In this document: in pieces, positions 1-9,717 of the stretch
Position numbering within the stretch: position 1 is the first letter of the stretch
Layout of the letters: every line of letters starts with the position of its first letter
From: Heterohyrax brucei
Taxonomy: Eukaryota; Chordata; Mammalia; Hyracoidea; Procaviidae
Length of the DNA stretch: 64,000 bases
NCBI GenBank assembly: GCA_028571685.1
Contig: CM053156.1
Location: forward strand, 82,339,049-82,403,048
Reading direction: 5' to 3'
Program-made: the position numbers and the translations under genes
Notes under the pieces: model-generated
Databases searched by the model: none
Told to the model about the DNA's origin: nothing
The model's input: the letters and a program-made list of their open reading frames with translations, nothing else

Positions 1-356
1 GCAGCTTTTAAGACCCCAGATGCCTCTCACCAATGTGGGGTGCAGAGAGCTCTCTTAGCAAAACGCTAGTTGTGCCAATTGGCCTGGAATTCGCCTAAGA
101 GCATGGTCCCCCGTCCCCCGCCCCAGCTACTCTATCCTTGCAGTATTGAGTTAAGATGGAAGGAGTACTCAAGTTATGCTGAAGTCCACTTAATGTTGTT
201 CTTGTTCCTAATGTGTGCTGTCACCGCTTTCTCCCAACTAGATTTCTAGTAACTACCTAAACTAAACCCTCCCCCCATCGCCCTCCCTCCCTCCCTTCCC
301 TCCCTTGCAGCTGTCAAAGAGTCTTTTCTTCTATACACAAGTCTGTTTTTGAGATC
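1..356 (-). other. L1 3' UTR (partial) with polypurine tract
   Basis: 3' UTR downstream of the ORF2 stop. Positions 267-306 are C-rich on the plus strand, hence a G-rich run (GGGAGGGAGGGA-type) on the L1 sense strand, able in principle to form a G-quadruplex. The same tract is at 15469-15501 in the plus-strand copy. Confidence 0.85.
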
Positions 357-3300
357 TTATCGTAGAGTTCTCATACAGTATTTGTCCTTTTGTCGCTGAC
401 TACTCTCACTCAACATAATGTCTTGCAGTTGAAACCAGGTTAGGAGATGTTTCCTGGAATCATCGTTATTCTTTATCACTGCGTAGTGCTCCATTGAGTA
501 TATGTACCACAGTTTACCTATCCATTCTTCTATTGTTGGGCATCTGGGTTGATTCCACCTTTTTGCTATTGTGGACTGTGCCACGATAAACATTCTGGTG
601 CATGTGTCCGTTGATGTGAAAGGCCTTGAATCTGTAGGATATATTCCAAGTAGTGGAATTACTGGGTCAAATGGTATATCGATATCCATTTTTTTAAGGA
701 AGCGCCAGATTGCCTTCCAAAGAGGCTGGACCATTTTGCAACCCCACCAACAGTATAGGAGGGTTCCACTTTCTCCACAGCCTCTCCAGCATTTGTTGTT
801 TTGTGTTTTCTGGATCATGGCCAATCTTGTTGGGGTGAGATGGTATCTCATTGTTGTCTTGATTTGAATTTCTTTAATAACTAAAGATCGTGAACATGTC
901 CGCATGTGTTTTTTGGCTGCCTGGATCTCCTCTTTAGTGAAGTATCTGTCCATCTCCTTTGCCCATCGCTTAATTGGATGGTTTATCTTCTTCTTATTGA
1001 TATTTTGTAGTATGTTATAGATTATGGAGATCAGGCGTCGATCTGACATAGAGTTGCCAAATATTTTTTCCCACTCTGTGGGTGTTCTTTTAATTCTATT
1101 AATAAAGTCTTTGGATGAGCAAAAGTGTTTGATTCTTAATAGTTCCCATTTATCTATTTTCTCTTCTGTTGATTGAGGATTCTTTGACAGATTTTGGAGT
1201 CTGTCCTCACTGTGTATTAAAACTTCCATTGTTGTTCCTACCTTTTCTTGGATGAGCTTTATTGTTTTAGGTTTGATATTTAGGTCTTTTATCCAGTTGG
1301 AGTTGGTTTTTGTATAAGGTGTAAGATATGGATCTTGATTCAGTTTATTGCAGATGGATAACCATTTGTTGAAGATACTGTTTTTACCCCAGTTTAATGT
1401 CTTAGGGCCTTTGTCGAACATCAACTGTTCATAGGCAGGCGGTGTCATCTCTGGGGTCTCAATTCTGTTCCATTGATCGATCTGTCTGTCCTTGTACCAG
1501 TACCAGGCTGTTTTGACCACTGTGGCAGTGTAGTATGTTCTAAGGTCGGGTAATGAAAGGCCTCCCAGTGTGTTCTTCTTCTTTAGTAGTACCTTACTTA
1601 TCCGGGGCTTCTTCCCTTTCCAAACAAAATTGGTGATTTGTTTCTCCATCTCATTAAAAAATGATGCTGGAATTTGTATTGGGATTGCATTATATAAATA
1701 AATTGCTTTGGGTAAAATACACATTTTCACAATGTTAAGTCTTCCTATCCATGAGCAGGGTAGGTTTTTCCGTTTATCTAAGTCTCTCTTAGTTTCTTGT
1801 AGTAAGGGCTTGTAGTTCTCTTTGTAAAGGTCTGTTGTTTCTCTGGTTAGATTAATTCCTAGGTACTTTATCTTCTTAGGGGCTATCACAAATGGTATAG
1901 ATTTGATAATTTCCTCCTTAACAGTCTCGTTGTTGGTATAAAGGAATCCTACTGATTTACTTATGTTTATCTTGTATCCTGAGACTTTGCTGAACTCTTC
2001 TATCAGTTTGAGTAGCTTACTTATGGATTCCTTGGGGTTCTCTGCATATACAATCATATCATCTGTGAACAGGGAGATTTTAACTTCCTCTTTGCCGATG
2101 CAGATGCCCTTTATTTGTTCGTCTTGTCTAATTGCTCTGGCTAGAACTTCTAGCACAATGTTGAATAGGAGAGGTGACAGTGGGCATCCTTGTCTAGTTC
2201 CTGATCTCAGGGGAAAGTCTTTCAGTCTCTCTCCATTCAGGATGATGTGGGCAATTGGCTTTGTATAAATGGCCCTTATTGTGTTGAGGAATTTGCCGTC
2301 TATGCCCATTTTGCTAAGAGTTTTTAGCACGAATGGGTGTTGGACTTTATCAAATGCCTTTTCGGCATCAATGGACAAAATCAGGTGATCTTTGTCTTTT
2401 GTGTTATTTATGTGGTTAATCACATTAATTGTTTTCCTGATGTTGAACCAGCCTTGCATCCCTGGTATGAATCCGACTTGGTCATGATGGATTATTTTCT
2501 TGATATGTTGTTGTATTCTGTTGGCAAGAATTTTGTTGAAGATTTTTGCATCTAGATGCATGAATGATATCGGTCTGTAGTTCTCTGTCTTTGTTGGATC
2601 TTTCCCGGGCTTAGGTATCAGGGTTATGCTGGCTTCATAGAATGAGTTTGGGAGTACTTCATCCCTTTCTATACTGTGAAATAGTTTCAATAGTATTGGG
2701 GATAACTCTTCTCTAAATTCTTGGTAGAATTCTGCTGTGAAGCCATCTGGGCCCGGACTTTTTTGGGTTGGCAGTGTTTTGATGTCCTTTTCAATCTCTT
2801 CCTTTGTGGTGGGTTTATTAAGTTGTTCTGCTTCACGTTGTAATAATTTGGGTAGGTAGTATGAGTCAAGGAATTGGTCCATTTCCCCTAGGTTTTCAAA
2901 TTTGTTAGAGTACAGTCTTTCATAGTATTCTGTTATGATGTTTTTGATTTCTGTTGCATCTGTGGCAACAACTCCCTTCTCATTTCTAATTTGGGTTATT
3001 TGTTTCCTTTCCTGCTTTTCTTTAGTAAGTTTAGCCAGTGGTTTATCAATTTTGTTGATCTTTTCAAAAAGTCAGCTTTTGGTCTTTTCAATTTTTTCAG
3101 TTGTTTTTCTATTCTCTAATTCATTTAGCTCTGCTCTAATCTTTATGATCTCCTTTCTTCTGGTGCCCAAGGGGTTCTTCTGTTCTCTTTCTACTTGTTC
3201 AAGCTGTAGAGTTAGTTCCTTGATTTGGTTTCTTTCTTCCTTCCCGATGTGTGCATTTATGGAGATAAACAGACCTCTGAGCACTGCTTTGGCTGTATCC

Positions 3301-4163
3301 CATAGGTTCTGGTAGGAAGTGTTTTCGTTCTCATTGGAATCCATGAATTTCTTTAATTGATCCCTGATTTCCTCTATAACCCATGTTTTTTTGAGCAAGA
3401 TGTTGTTCAGTTTCCAGGAGTTCCACTTTCTATCTCTGTTTTTTCTGCTATTGATTTCAACTTTGATGGCTTTATGATCTGAGAAGATGCTTTGCAATAA
3501 TTCAATGGTATGGATTTTGTTGAGCATTGCATTATGGCCTATCACGTGGTCAATTCTGGAGAATGTTCCATGTGCACTGGAGAAGAAGGTGTAGTTGTCT
3601 GCTGATGGGTGGAAAGTTCTGTATATATCAATGAGGTTTAGTTGGTTAATTGTGGCAATGAGGTCTTCTGTATCTTTACTGAGCTTTTTTCTAGATGATC
3701 TGTCTAGTAATGAGAGTGGAGTGTTAAAGTCTCCCGCTATTATTGTGGAGTGATCTAACTCTCTTTTGAGCATAGTCAGTGTTTCTTCAACATATTTAGG
3801 TGCTCTGACATTAGGTGCATAAATGTTTAATATAGTTAAGTCTTGCTTGTTTACTGAACCTTTCAGCAATAAATAGTGTCCATCTTTGTCCACGATGGTG
3901 GATTTGACATTAAAGTTGATTTTGTCTGAGATTAGAATTGCCACCCCTGCTCTTCTTTGTTCATTGTTAGCTTGATATATATTCTTCCATCCTTTAATTT
4001 TCAGTTTGTTCCTGTCTTTAGGTCTCAAGTGAGTTTCTTGTAGACAACATATGGATGGGTTGTGTCTTTTGATCCAAGATGACACTCCGTGTCTCTTTAC
4101 TGGAGCATTCAGTCCATTCACATTCAATGTAATTATTGATAGGTATGTGTTCACTGCTGCCAT
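357..4163 (-). pseudogene. ORF2: L1 ORF2 (endonuclease/reverse transcriptase) with one in-frame TGA
   Basis: A 1269-codon frame (human ORF2p is 1275 residues) interrupted only by TGA at codon 364 (3074-3072), where other L1s have Trp. The 363-residue part before the stop and the 841-residue part starting at Met428 are in the same frame (4163 minus 2882 is divisible by 3), and the codons between them are open. The endonuclease domain keeps N14, E43 (QETHL), D145 and N147 (GDFNTP), D205 and H230 (SDH). The reverse-transcriptase domain includes SPGPDGF, the [11 protein letters not shown]-type motif and the catalytic motif near 699-702, which reads FTDD instead of FADD. The C-terminal CCHC-type motif (C1125, C1129, C1142) has Tyr at 1137 where His is expected. 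A TGG to TGA change is the simplest cause of the stop. The copy is probably inactive. Confidence 0.95.
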
Positions 4164-4579
4164 TGTGATATGTTTATTTTTATGTTGATGTTTTCTCTAT
4201 TGTTCTTATTAGTCTGTTCTGAGACACTCTTTTTTGTGAGTTGATTTTTCACCTTTTTCAGAGCTGGTTTTATAGTTGTTGAGACTCATGTGTTAGATTT
4301 CTTGAAATGGTATGATACATCTTTGTTGTGCTTTACAGCTGCCCCTATGAACCCCCTTAATAAACTATTTATAAACCTAATTTTAATTACTACCAGTCTG
4401 GTCATCTTCCTCTCCATCTGGAAGGACTGTAACGACTGTAGTACATCCCTCTTTTATTATGATGACACCATAGTTTTCATGATGATCACTCGATTGCTTC
4501 TTTCCAAATCAAAGCTGTGATTTACTTTGGAGCCTTCCCTAAATGAGTATTGAGTAGTGTGTCATTCTAAAATATAAAG
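4164..4579 (-). other. L1 inter-ORF spacer, 416 bp
   Basis: Non-coding segment between the ORF1 TAA and the ORF2 ATG. The human L1 spacer is about 63 bp, so this one is long. No poly(A) run, SINE motif or flanking duplication suggests a later insertion, so it may be a property of this L1 lineage. Short frames inside it show no recognisable domain. Confidence 0.6.
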
Positions 4580-5539
4580 TTAGTGGTTTCGTTCTTCTAA
4601 GCCAAAGCAAAGAACTTCTTTCAGTATTTCTTGTAGTTTGGGTTTGGTTTTTACAAAGTCTCTGAGTTTCTGTTTATCTGGAAATGTCTTAATTTCATTT
4701 TCGTGTTTGAAAGACAGTTTTGCAGGATATATAATTCTTGGTTGGAAGTTCTTCTCCTTCAAGACTTTGAATGTGTCGTGCCACTGTCTCTGTGCCAGCA
4801 TAGTTTCTGCTGAGAAATCTGACGAGAGCCTACAGAGTTTCACTCTGAATGTTAGCTTTGCCTTGAGTCTTGCTGCCTTTAAGAGTTGCTGCTTATGTTT
4901 CATTTTATTAAGCTTGATTATAATATGTCTTGGAGTCTTTCTTTTGAGATCTATATTGGGTGGCATACGATATGCATCTGAGATGTCTATATTCTCTTCC
5001 TTCATGATTTCTGGGAAGTTTTCTCTCAGCAGCTCAGCAACAATACTCTCTGTGTTCTCAGATGTCTCACCCTGTTCAGGGACTCCAATTAATTGAAGGT
5101 TGTTCCTCTTAATAGAGTCCCACATGCTTCTTAATGTTTCTTCATTTTTCTTGTTTCTTTTTTCTGATTTCTGCTTATAGACACTGGCATCAGTAGCTCT
5201 GTCTTCCAAGTCAGAAATTCTTTTTTCCATTTGTTCCATTCTGTTTTCTTGGGTTTGCATGGAAGTTTCTATGTCTTTGATTTTCTTCTTGATCTGTTGG
5301 ATTTCAGAGTACTGGTGTTCCATCAGATCGAACAACTTGCTTAATTTTTCATTTTGTTCTGCTGCATTTTGTATAAGGTCTAGAAGGGCCCTGTATATAA
5401 TCAATTTGTATTCACTTCCTGATGCTTTCATAAAAGTTTCTTCATCTGGAAAACTCCTTGGTTGCTTTGTTTGGGAGCCTTCTGAAGCCATGAGTGATTG
5501 CTTGTATGCCACAATTGTCTGTTGCTTTTTGGGTCCCAT
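4580..5539 (-). CDS. ORF1: L1 ORF1 protein (RNA-binding chaperone), intact
   Basis: An intact 319-residue frame encoding the L1 nucleic-acid-binding chaperone, which trimerises and coats L1 RNA in the cytoplasmic ribonucleoprotein. A heptad-rich coiled coil covers about residues 55-140. An RRM-like domain starts near 146 (NNLQLIGVPE). The C-terminal domain runs from about 236 to 305, with RLSSDFSAET, WHDTFKVL, YPAKLSF and KTFPDKQ, all typical of the family. Human ORF1p is 338 residues, so the length fits. The start is the ATG at 5539 (MGPKKQQT), the first in frame after the 5' UTR, and the frame ends in TAA. It lies upstream of ORF2 on the same strand. The mirrored plus-strand frames over this region are shadows. 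Confidence 0.93.
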   Translation of the reverse strand: MGPKKQQTIVAYKQSLMASEGSQTKQPRSFPDEETFMKASGSEYKLIIYRALLDLIQNAAEQNEKLSKLFDLMEHQYSEIQQIKKKIKDIETSMQTQENRMEQMEKRISDLEDRATDASVYKQKSEKRNKKNEETLRSMWDSIKRNNLQLIGVPEQGETSENTESIVAELLRENFPEIMKEENIDISDAYRMPPNIDLKRKTPRHIIIKLNKMKHKQQLLKAARLKAKLTFRVKLCRLSSDFSAETMLAQRQWHDTFKVLKEKNFQPRIIYPAKLSFKHENEIKTFPDKQKLRDFVKTKPKLQEILKEVLCFGLEERNH

Positions 5540-6537
5540 GTGAGTATATAGAGGCTGGAAGAGGTACTGTGAGGATGGATTGCAAATGTTTCTCTAGGCT
5601 GTCTTCAAGTGTAAAGCAAAAGGTATCTGACCAGTTCACAAGTCAGTTAGGTTTTCAGGTGTAGAGGTCCCTCTTCCCATCTGACAAAGTAAGCGCCACT
5701 GTATCCAACCCCAGATGATAACAAACTAGTTCAGAATACAGCACTGCTAGTGCCCTGGTGGCCTCTGCTGACCGGGCCTAGCCTTATCCAACACTGCCTC
5801 GAGTACTGGTTTTGTGATAGAAAAGCGCTCTCTTGTGGGCAGGCTCTGACTCCCAAGCTAAGAATTAGGTCCAGCTGCGGCCACCGTATCCAAGATGGCG
5901 TCCTCCACACTGGCAGCAGACAGAGGGGCTAAAGGTGCCGAGAGGTAGTGATTCCTCTGCTTCTGTTGCAGGGCCCCCAACGTAGGCAGCACTGTGCAAA
6001 ATCACTACTTTTCTGACGGAGAAGCACTGTCCTGTTTGCAGGCTCTGGCTCCCAGGCTAAGAACGAGGTCCCGCTAAAATCTCGGTACCAACATGGCGTC
6101 CCACACCCTGACCGCGGAGCTCTGCACAAACCCCACTGAGGCAGCCACAAAACGAAAGGCTCAAAGTGTCTAGATTAACAGAGTCCCGAGCCTGGCTCTC
6201 AGAACATGGGAATTTCGCCTGCCTATCCCCCCAGCAGCGTGTCTGAGTCCAGCCGCCAGGCAAGGCCCAGCTCCACCCGCAAGCCGAGACCCAGGAAAAA
6301 AAGTCAAAACGGTGCATTTACCTTCCGTCCGTGAAAGCCGGGGCTAGCCAGGAGCAGGAGTCAGCGAAAGAGAGGAGGTTTTTCGTTGAGTGGTATAAAG
6401 TCCCAATTAAGAGCTCTGTGCCGTGTCCTGAGGCTGATTAGGTGCTCAGAAGGCTGTGTTTGATTGTCAGTTCAGGTCTTGGTTTCCAGAGGGATAGAAG
6501 GAGACGGGGGCTTAGTCCACCATCTTGACTCCGCCTC
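5540..6537 (-). promoter_or_regulatory. L1 5' UTR with internal promoter region
   Basis: About 1 kb of GC- and CpG-rich sequence upstream of ORF1, the usual place of the L1 internal RNA polymerase II promoter. The first bases carry CAAGATGG on the sense strand, a YY1-type motif that positions initiation in human L1. Further CAAGATGGCG and CAACATGGCG motifs occur on the plus strand at about 5891 and 6090. Small upstream frames such as 6317-6057 and 6150-5929 on the sense strand have no recognisable protein similarity. Confidence 0.7.
5749..6145. repeat. Two diverged ~199-bp tandem units in the L1 5' UTR
   Basis: Aligned by eye, segments about 199 bp apart match. AGGCTCTGACTCCCAAGCTAAGAA at about 5841 matches a copy at 6040 with few changes; CAAGATGGCGTCC at 5891 matches CAACATGGCGTCC at 6090; CAACACTGCC near 5791 matches CAGCACTGTG near 5990. 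This resembles the monomer organisation known from rodent L1 promoters. Divergence is substantial and the boundaries are approximate. Confidence 0.55.
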
Positions 6538-6719
6538 TGAAAAAGTACATTGTTTATGAGTCTGCTTACACAAAGCTGAATAAATGATTTCTTTTAGAAG
6601 GGTCAGCACAAAGGTAGTCCCTCTGAGGTGGAGATGAAAGGTGTCAATTGTTTGGCTTTTCCACACCAATCCCCACTCCATCGTCTCTAATCTCTTCCCT
6701 TCAGTATCTGCCTCCTGTC

Positions 6720-7335
6720 TTTGGGTTTGATTACTTACTGCAATGTCTCACAGAACTCATGAACTGTTAAGGAAAGGGTTTACCTGGTTGTGGAGGCTAA
6801 CAAGTCCCAAATTCATGGGTCAGGTGTCAGACTAGTGGCTTCTCCTGACTCCCATGGTGATGGGGACTGGCCAACCCAAACTGGCAGGTCAGGTGATAGG
6901 CTACTGGCTCCTAGGGCTGTGGAAGCTGGAAAATGCCAGAACTGGCCGATCAGACGGTAGTCTGCTGGCTGGAAGGCAAATGATGGCAGACCTGATGCCA
7001 GATCCTGAACGAGAGAGAACATGGCCAAAATGGTCACGTGGATGTTGAATACAGACTGTACCCTCAAGGCAGTGCAGCGGTACGACTTGAATAAGGGTGA
7101 TGGTGACTGGCATAAGGGTGGAGACTTGAGTCACACCCTCTAGCAAGGCAGTATCTCAGGATACATGCCACCCTAATCCTGCCACATTAACATAACAGGC
7201 AACTCTCTCCCAAGTGGGACCATAACCACAGCCATGAAGCCCATCACAAAATGAAGGATAATTACATCGGATCACAAAACGAAGGATAATTACATCAGAT
7301 CACAAAAATGGGGAGTGACCACATCATTACATAGC
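6720..7335 (-). mobile_element. LTR-like sequence, probably MaLR-type
   Basis: The stretch near 7168-7230 (CACCCTAATCCTGCCACATTAACATAACA, then a TGGGACCATAACCACAGCCATG-like part) resembles the inner part of the minus-strand LTR at 56629-57034. No clean ends or target duplication could be placed, so both extent and family are tentative. Confidence 0.35.
7243..7307. repeat. Tandem repeat, 28-bp unit, about 2.3 copies
   Basis: Units start at 7243, 7271 and 7299 with ATCACAAAA(T/C)GAAGGATAA. The first two differ at only two positions; the third is partial. Confidence 0.85.
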
Positions 7336-7481
7336 TGCCAAATTATATTGTTAGGTAACTGTCAAACCCCTGAAAATAATGGCCCAGCCAAGTTGTTATA
7401 CAACCTTCACCATGACAGTTTCCACACATCTTATTTGTATCAGCAGCAAACTGTCCAATTCCCTTGGTGGGCCACAATTAT

Positions 7482-7500
7482 CTTTTTTTTTTTTTTTTTT
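7482..7500. repeat. Poly(T) run
   Basis: Run of about 18 T within otherwise unclassified sequence. It could be the tail of a minus-strand retro-insertion, but no element body was recognised next to it. The rest of 7310-7680 shows nothing recognisable. Confidence 0.6.
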
Positions 7501-7689
7501 AAACATAATCTCACCCAATCACTGTATGGGAGTCACAAATACTCTGGTTGGAAGGGCCATGTGAAGTAGTTCACTGCACTGCTGAGGTTTAAAACAGGCG
7601 AGACTAATCAACGGTGACAGAAATCACAGGTCAGTACTGCCTGAAAAAAGCCTTGAGGAATCATCTGGGTTTCTGACATCTTCTACGAG

Positions 7690-8260
7690 ATGTGAGAATG
7701 AAGTCGGTGAACTTAATTGTTCTAAGTGCCACATATCGCATTGCTGAATATCAGTCATTACAGTCACTTTTGAAGTACTCCACTTGGGAAGCTACGAACT
7801 GATGCCAGCGGCTCGTCCACCCTTCAGAGCAATTTTGGAACTCTTTCTGAAATGGCCATTGTGCATAGTGGCAAGGTGACAGGTTTGTGAACTTCATTGT
7901 ATGGTTGTCTGTGAGGGAGTTTTTAGCCAGTAAATGAATAACTGATTGAAACACCCTCCCTACTTACCTGATCTGGCCCCACTGACTTTTCTTTACTCAA
8001 AGATAAAGGAAATACTGAAAGGAAGACATTTGGATGACATTCGGGACATCAAGGGTAATACAATGACAGCTCTGATGGCCATTACAAAGAGTTCCAAAGT
8101 TGCTTTGAAGGATGGACTAGACACTGGTGTGGGTGCATAGCTTCCCAAAGGGAGTACTTCAAAGGTGACCGTAGTAATAATCAGCAAGTAGGTATGTCGC
8201 ACTTTTTCTAGGGAGAGTTCACAAACTTAATTGTCAATCCTTGTATAGCTTGTTCTCATG
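7690..8260. mobile_element. Mariner-derived fold-back element
   Basis: The plus strand at 7946-8140 encodes a decayed mariner transposase C-terminus: HPPYLPDLAP (the PPYSPDLAP motif), then LYSKIKEILKGRHLDD. The minus strand at 7954-7751 encodes the transposase end FQNCSEGWTSRWHQFVASQ and VEYFKSD. The outer ~180-200 bp on each side are inverted copies: GAAGTACTCCACTTGGGAAGCTA at about 7769 reappears reversed near 8140. The outer ends read as TGTGAACTT-type sequence on both sides. The element is therefore an inverted duplication of a mariner 3' end around a short centre. No functional transposase remains. Confidence 0.75.
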
Positions 8261-8380
8261 GTTATCTCACTTGGGTATATGTTATAAAAAAAAGTACCCA
8301 TTGAACTATATATGGGAACTTTCTGGAATGTAAGTTAAATCTTTGTAAAAATTAGTGGACACCCCTATAGGTATAAAAGG

Positions 8381-8522
8381 CCACTGCCATTGAGTTAATT
8401 CTGACTCATAGCAAACAGAGTAGAACTGCCCCATAGAGCTTCCAAGCAGTGCATGGCAAATTTGAACTGCTGACCTTTTGTTTAGCAGCTGTAGCAATTG
8501 GCCTCTGTACCACCAGGGTTTC
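8381..8522 (-). mobile_element. AfroSINE, short type
   Basis: Begins with the reversed tail (CCACTGCCATTGAGTTAATTCTGACTC-like) and ends with the reversed head ACCACCAGGGTTTC. The tRNA-like part is decayed. A short CA/CAGA-rich run follows at 8528-8560. Confidence 0.85.
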
Positions 8523-8751
8523 CCCTGTACGCACACACATACAGACAGACAGACACATACCCACATCCATATATAAGATGAAAAAATTGAACAAGTGAGA
8601 TTTGAGTTGGGCTTTACAGATGAGATAGGGTTTGAAGCAAGGAGGATCATATGAATGGACAGCCAAGAGCAGGGAGAAGAGGGAAGGACATCAGGGGATC
8701 AAACAGGCGAGTTAGGCAATTAGGTCCCCAGTTGGCACCTGAGGGTAGCAG

Positions 8752-9141
8752 TGTGGACCTACCCAAAAGTACCACAGAAGATAGGCCTGGCAACCCGTTC
8801 CTGTTAAGACTGTTGTTGTTAGGAGCCACTGAGTCAGTCACAACTCCCAGCGATCCTGCGTAGAACAAAATGAAACACTCCCTGGTCCTGTGATGTCCTT
8901 CCAGACTTTGCAGCTGCTGTGGCAGTCCATCTCGTGGAAGGTCTTCCTCATTATCACTGATGCTCTACTTTACCAAGCATGAGGACTTTCTCCAGGGACT
9001 GGTCCCGCGGAAATACATGAGATGAAGTTTGCCATACTCCATTCTGAGGCGATTACAGCCTAAAAGTCTCAATGGGGCGGTTCTGCTCTGTCACATGGGG
9101 TCAGTACAAACCCAAGTCAACTTGAAGGCATCTAACAACAG
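8752..9141 (+). mobile_element. AfroSINE, long type, split by an RTE fragment
   Basis: Left part 8752-8809 (ACCCAAAAGTACCACAGAAG, then GGCCTGGCAACC) continues at 9050 with GATTACAGCC, GGGGCGGTTCTGCTCTGTCAC and an end CATCTAACAACAG. Removing 8810-9049 restores a continuous SINE, so the RTE piece is the younger insertion. The 3' end is the AACAAC type shared with RTE. Confidence 0.75.
8810..9049 (-). mobile_element. RTE/BovB-like LINE 3' fragment nested in a SINE
   Basis: Reads TGTTGTTGTTAGGAGCCACTGAGTCAG onward, the reverse complement of the RTE 3' end, then the reversed C-terminal coding part (ACCAAGCATGAGGACTTTCTCCAGG-like). Same family as 9718-10125 and 54175-55668. Confidence 0.8.
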
Positions 9142-9189
9142 GTACAGTTGGGAGCGTCTTGTGTGCTTCAGCTAACTCTCTCCAAATCG

Positions 9190-9300
9190 TATGAGGTTCA
9201 TTCTCCTATCACCCTATTTCTCAGATGAGAAAGCTAAGGCTTTAAGAGAGGAAATACTTCGCCCAAGGCTACACTGCTAGCCAAAAGAATGAATAAATGT
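9190..9300 (-). mobile_element. MIR (ancient SINE) fragment
   Basis: TTTCTCAGATGAGAAAGCTAAGG, then GCCCAAGGCTACACTGCTAG, matches the reversed MIR core (ATGAGGAAACTGAGGCTC, then CCCAAGGTCACACAGCTAG). Confidence 0.75.
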
Positions 9301-9387
9301 GCCTAGGCAGAAGTACAGCCAGAATGATCCTTAAAAGCAAAGACAGCAACACTACGTCTCCCAGGCTTTGGGTGCATTATCAGCAGG

Positions 9388-9600
9388 GATCTATTCCTAC
9401 AGAAGGACGTCATGCTTGGTAGAGGGTCAGAGAAAAAGTGGAAGACCCTCAAGGGAATGGACTGACACAGTAACTGTGACAGGGATTGTGACTGTGATTA
9501 ACAATGATTGTGAGGATGGCACAGGATGAGGCAGTGTGTCGTTCTATGGTACACAGGGTGGCTGTGAGTCAGAAGTGACTCCATAGACCCAAACCACAAT
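9388..9600 (+). mobile_element. RTE/BovB-like LINE 3' end
   Basis: Contains the decayed C-terminus (GAAGGACGTCATGCTTGG, then GTGGAAGACCCTCAAGG) that in better copies encodes LEKDVILG, then RGRP. It ends near GTGAGTCAGAAGTGACTCCA, equivalent to the shared RTE/SINE 3' end. Confidence 0.75.
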
Positions 9601-9717
9601 GACAATGTCACTGCTGGTGAGTGCAGAGCTGGCTCTCCTCTGCCCTCTGAGATCTCACTGTGTCCTGACAGTTATATTGATGCTCAAGATCAATTTCCTG
9701 GGCCTTCTGTGCCAGTT

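Larger units (their letters stand above)
1..6537 (-). mobile_element. Near full-length L1 (LINE-1), truncated by the window edge
   Basis: Minus-strand L1 with the canonical order 5' UTR (6537-5540), ORF1 (5539-4580), spacer (4579-4164), ORF2 (4163-357) and 3' UTR (356-1). The 5' end is placed at about 6537 because the minus strand there reads GGCGGAGTCAAGATGGTGG, resembling the GGAGGAGCCAAGATGG start of other mammalian L1s and containing the CAAGATGG (YY1-type) motif. Comparison with the copy at 14558-16424 shows that roughly 650 bp of 3' UTR and the poly(A) tail lie beyond position 1, so target-site duplications cannot be checked. ORF1 is open and ORF2 has one stop codon, so the insertion is young but not autonomous as read here. 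Confidence 0.95.

Noticed and set aside
357-2882. An 841-codon minus-strand frame that could be called a host gene
   Set aside because: It is the reverse-transcriptase and C-terminal part of L1 ORF2, in frame with the endonuclease part upstream.
4638-5096. A 152-codon plus-strand frame
   Set aside because: It is the antisense shadow of L1 ORF1.
5750-5932. A possible antisense ORF0-like frame in the L1 5' UTR
   Set aside because: Only 60 codons, no similarity that can be recognised, and position alone is not enough.
7243-7307. A CRISPR-like direct repeat
   Set aside because: The units are contiguous, without spacers, in mammalian DNA.
7946-8140. A functional mariner transposase
   Set aside because: Only a short C-terminal piece remains; the catalytic region is incomplete and the arms are inverted copies.
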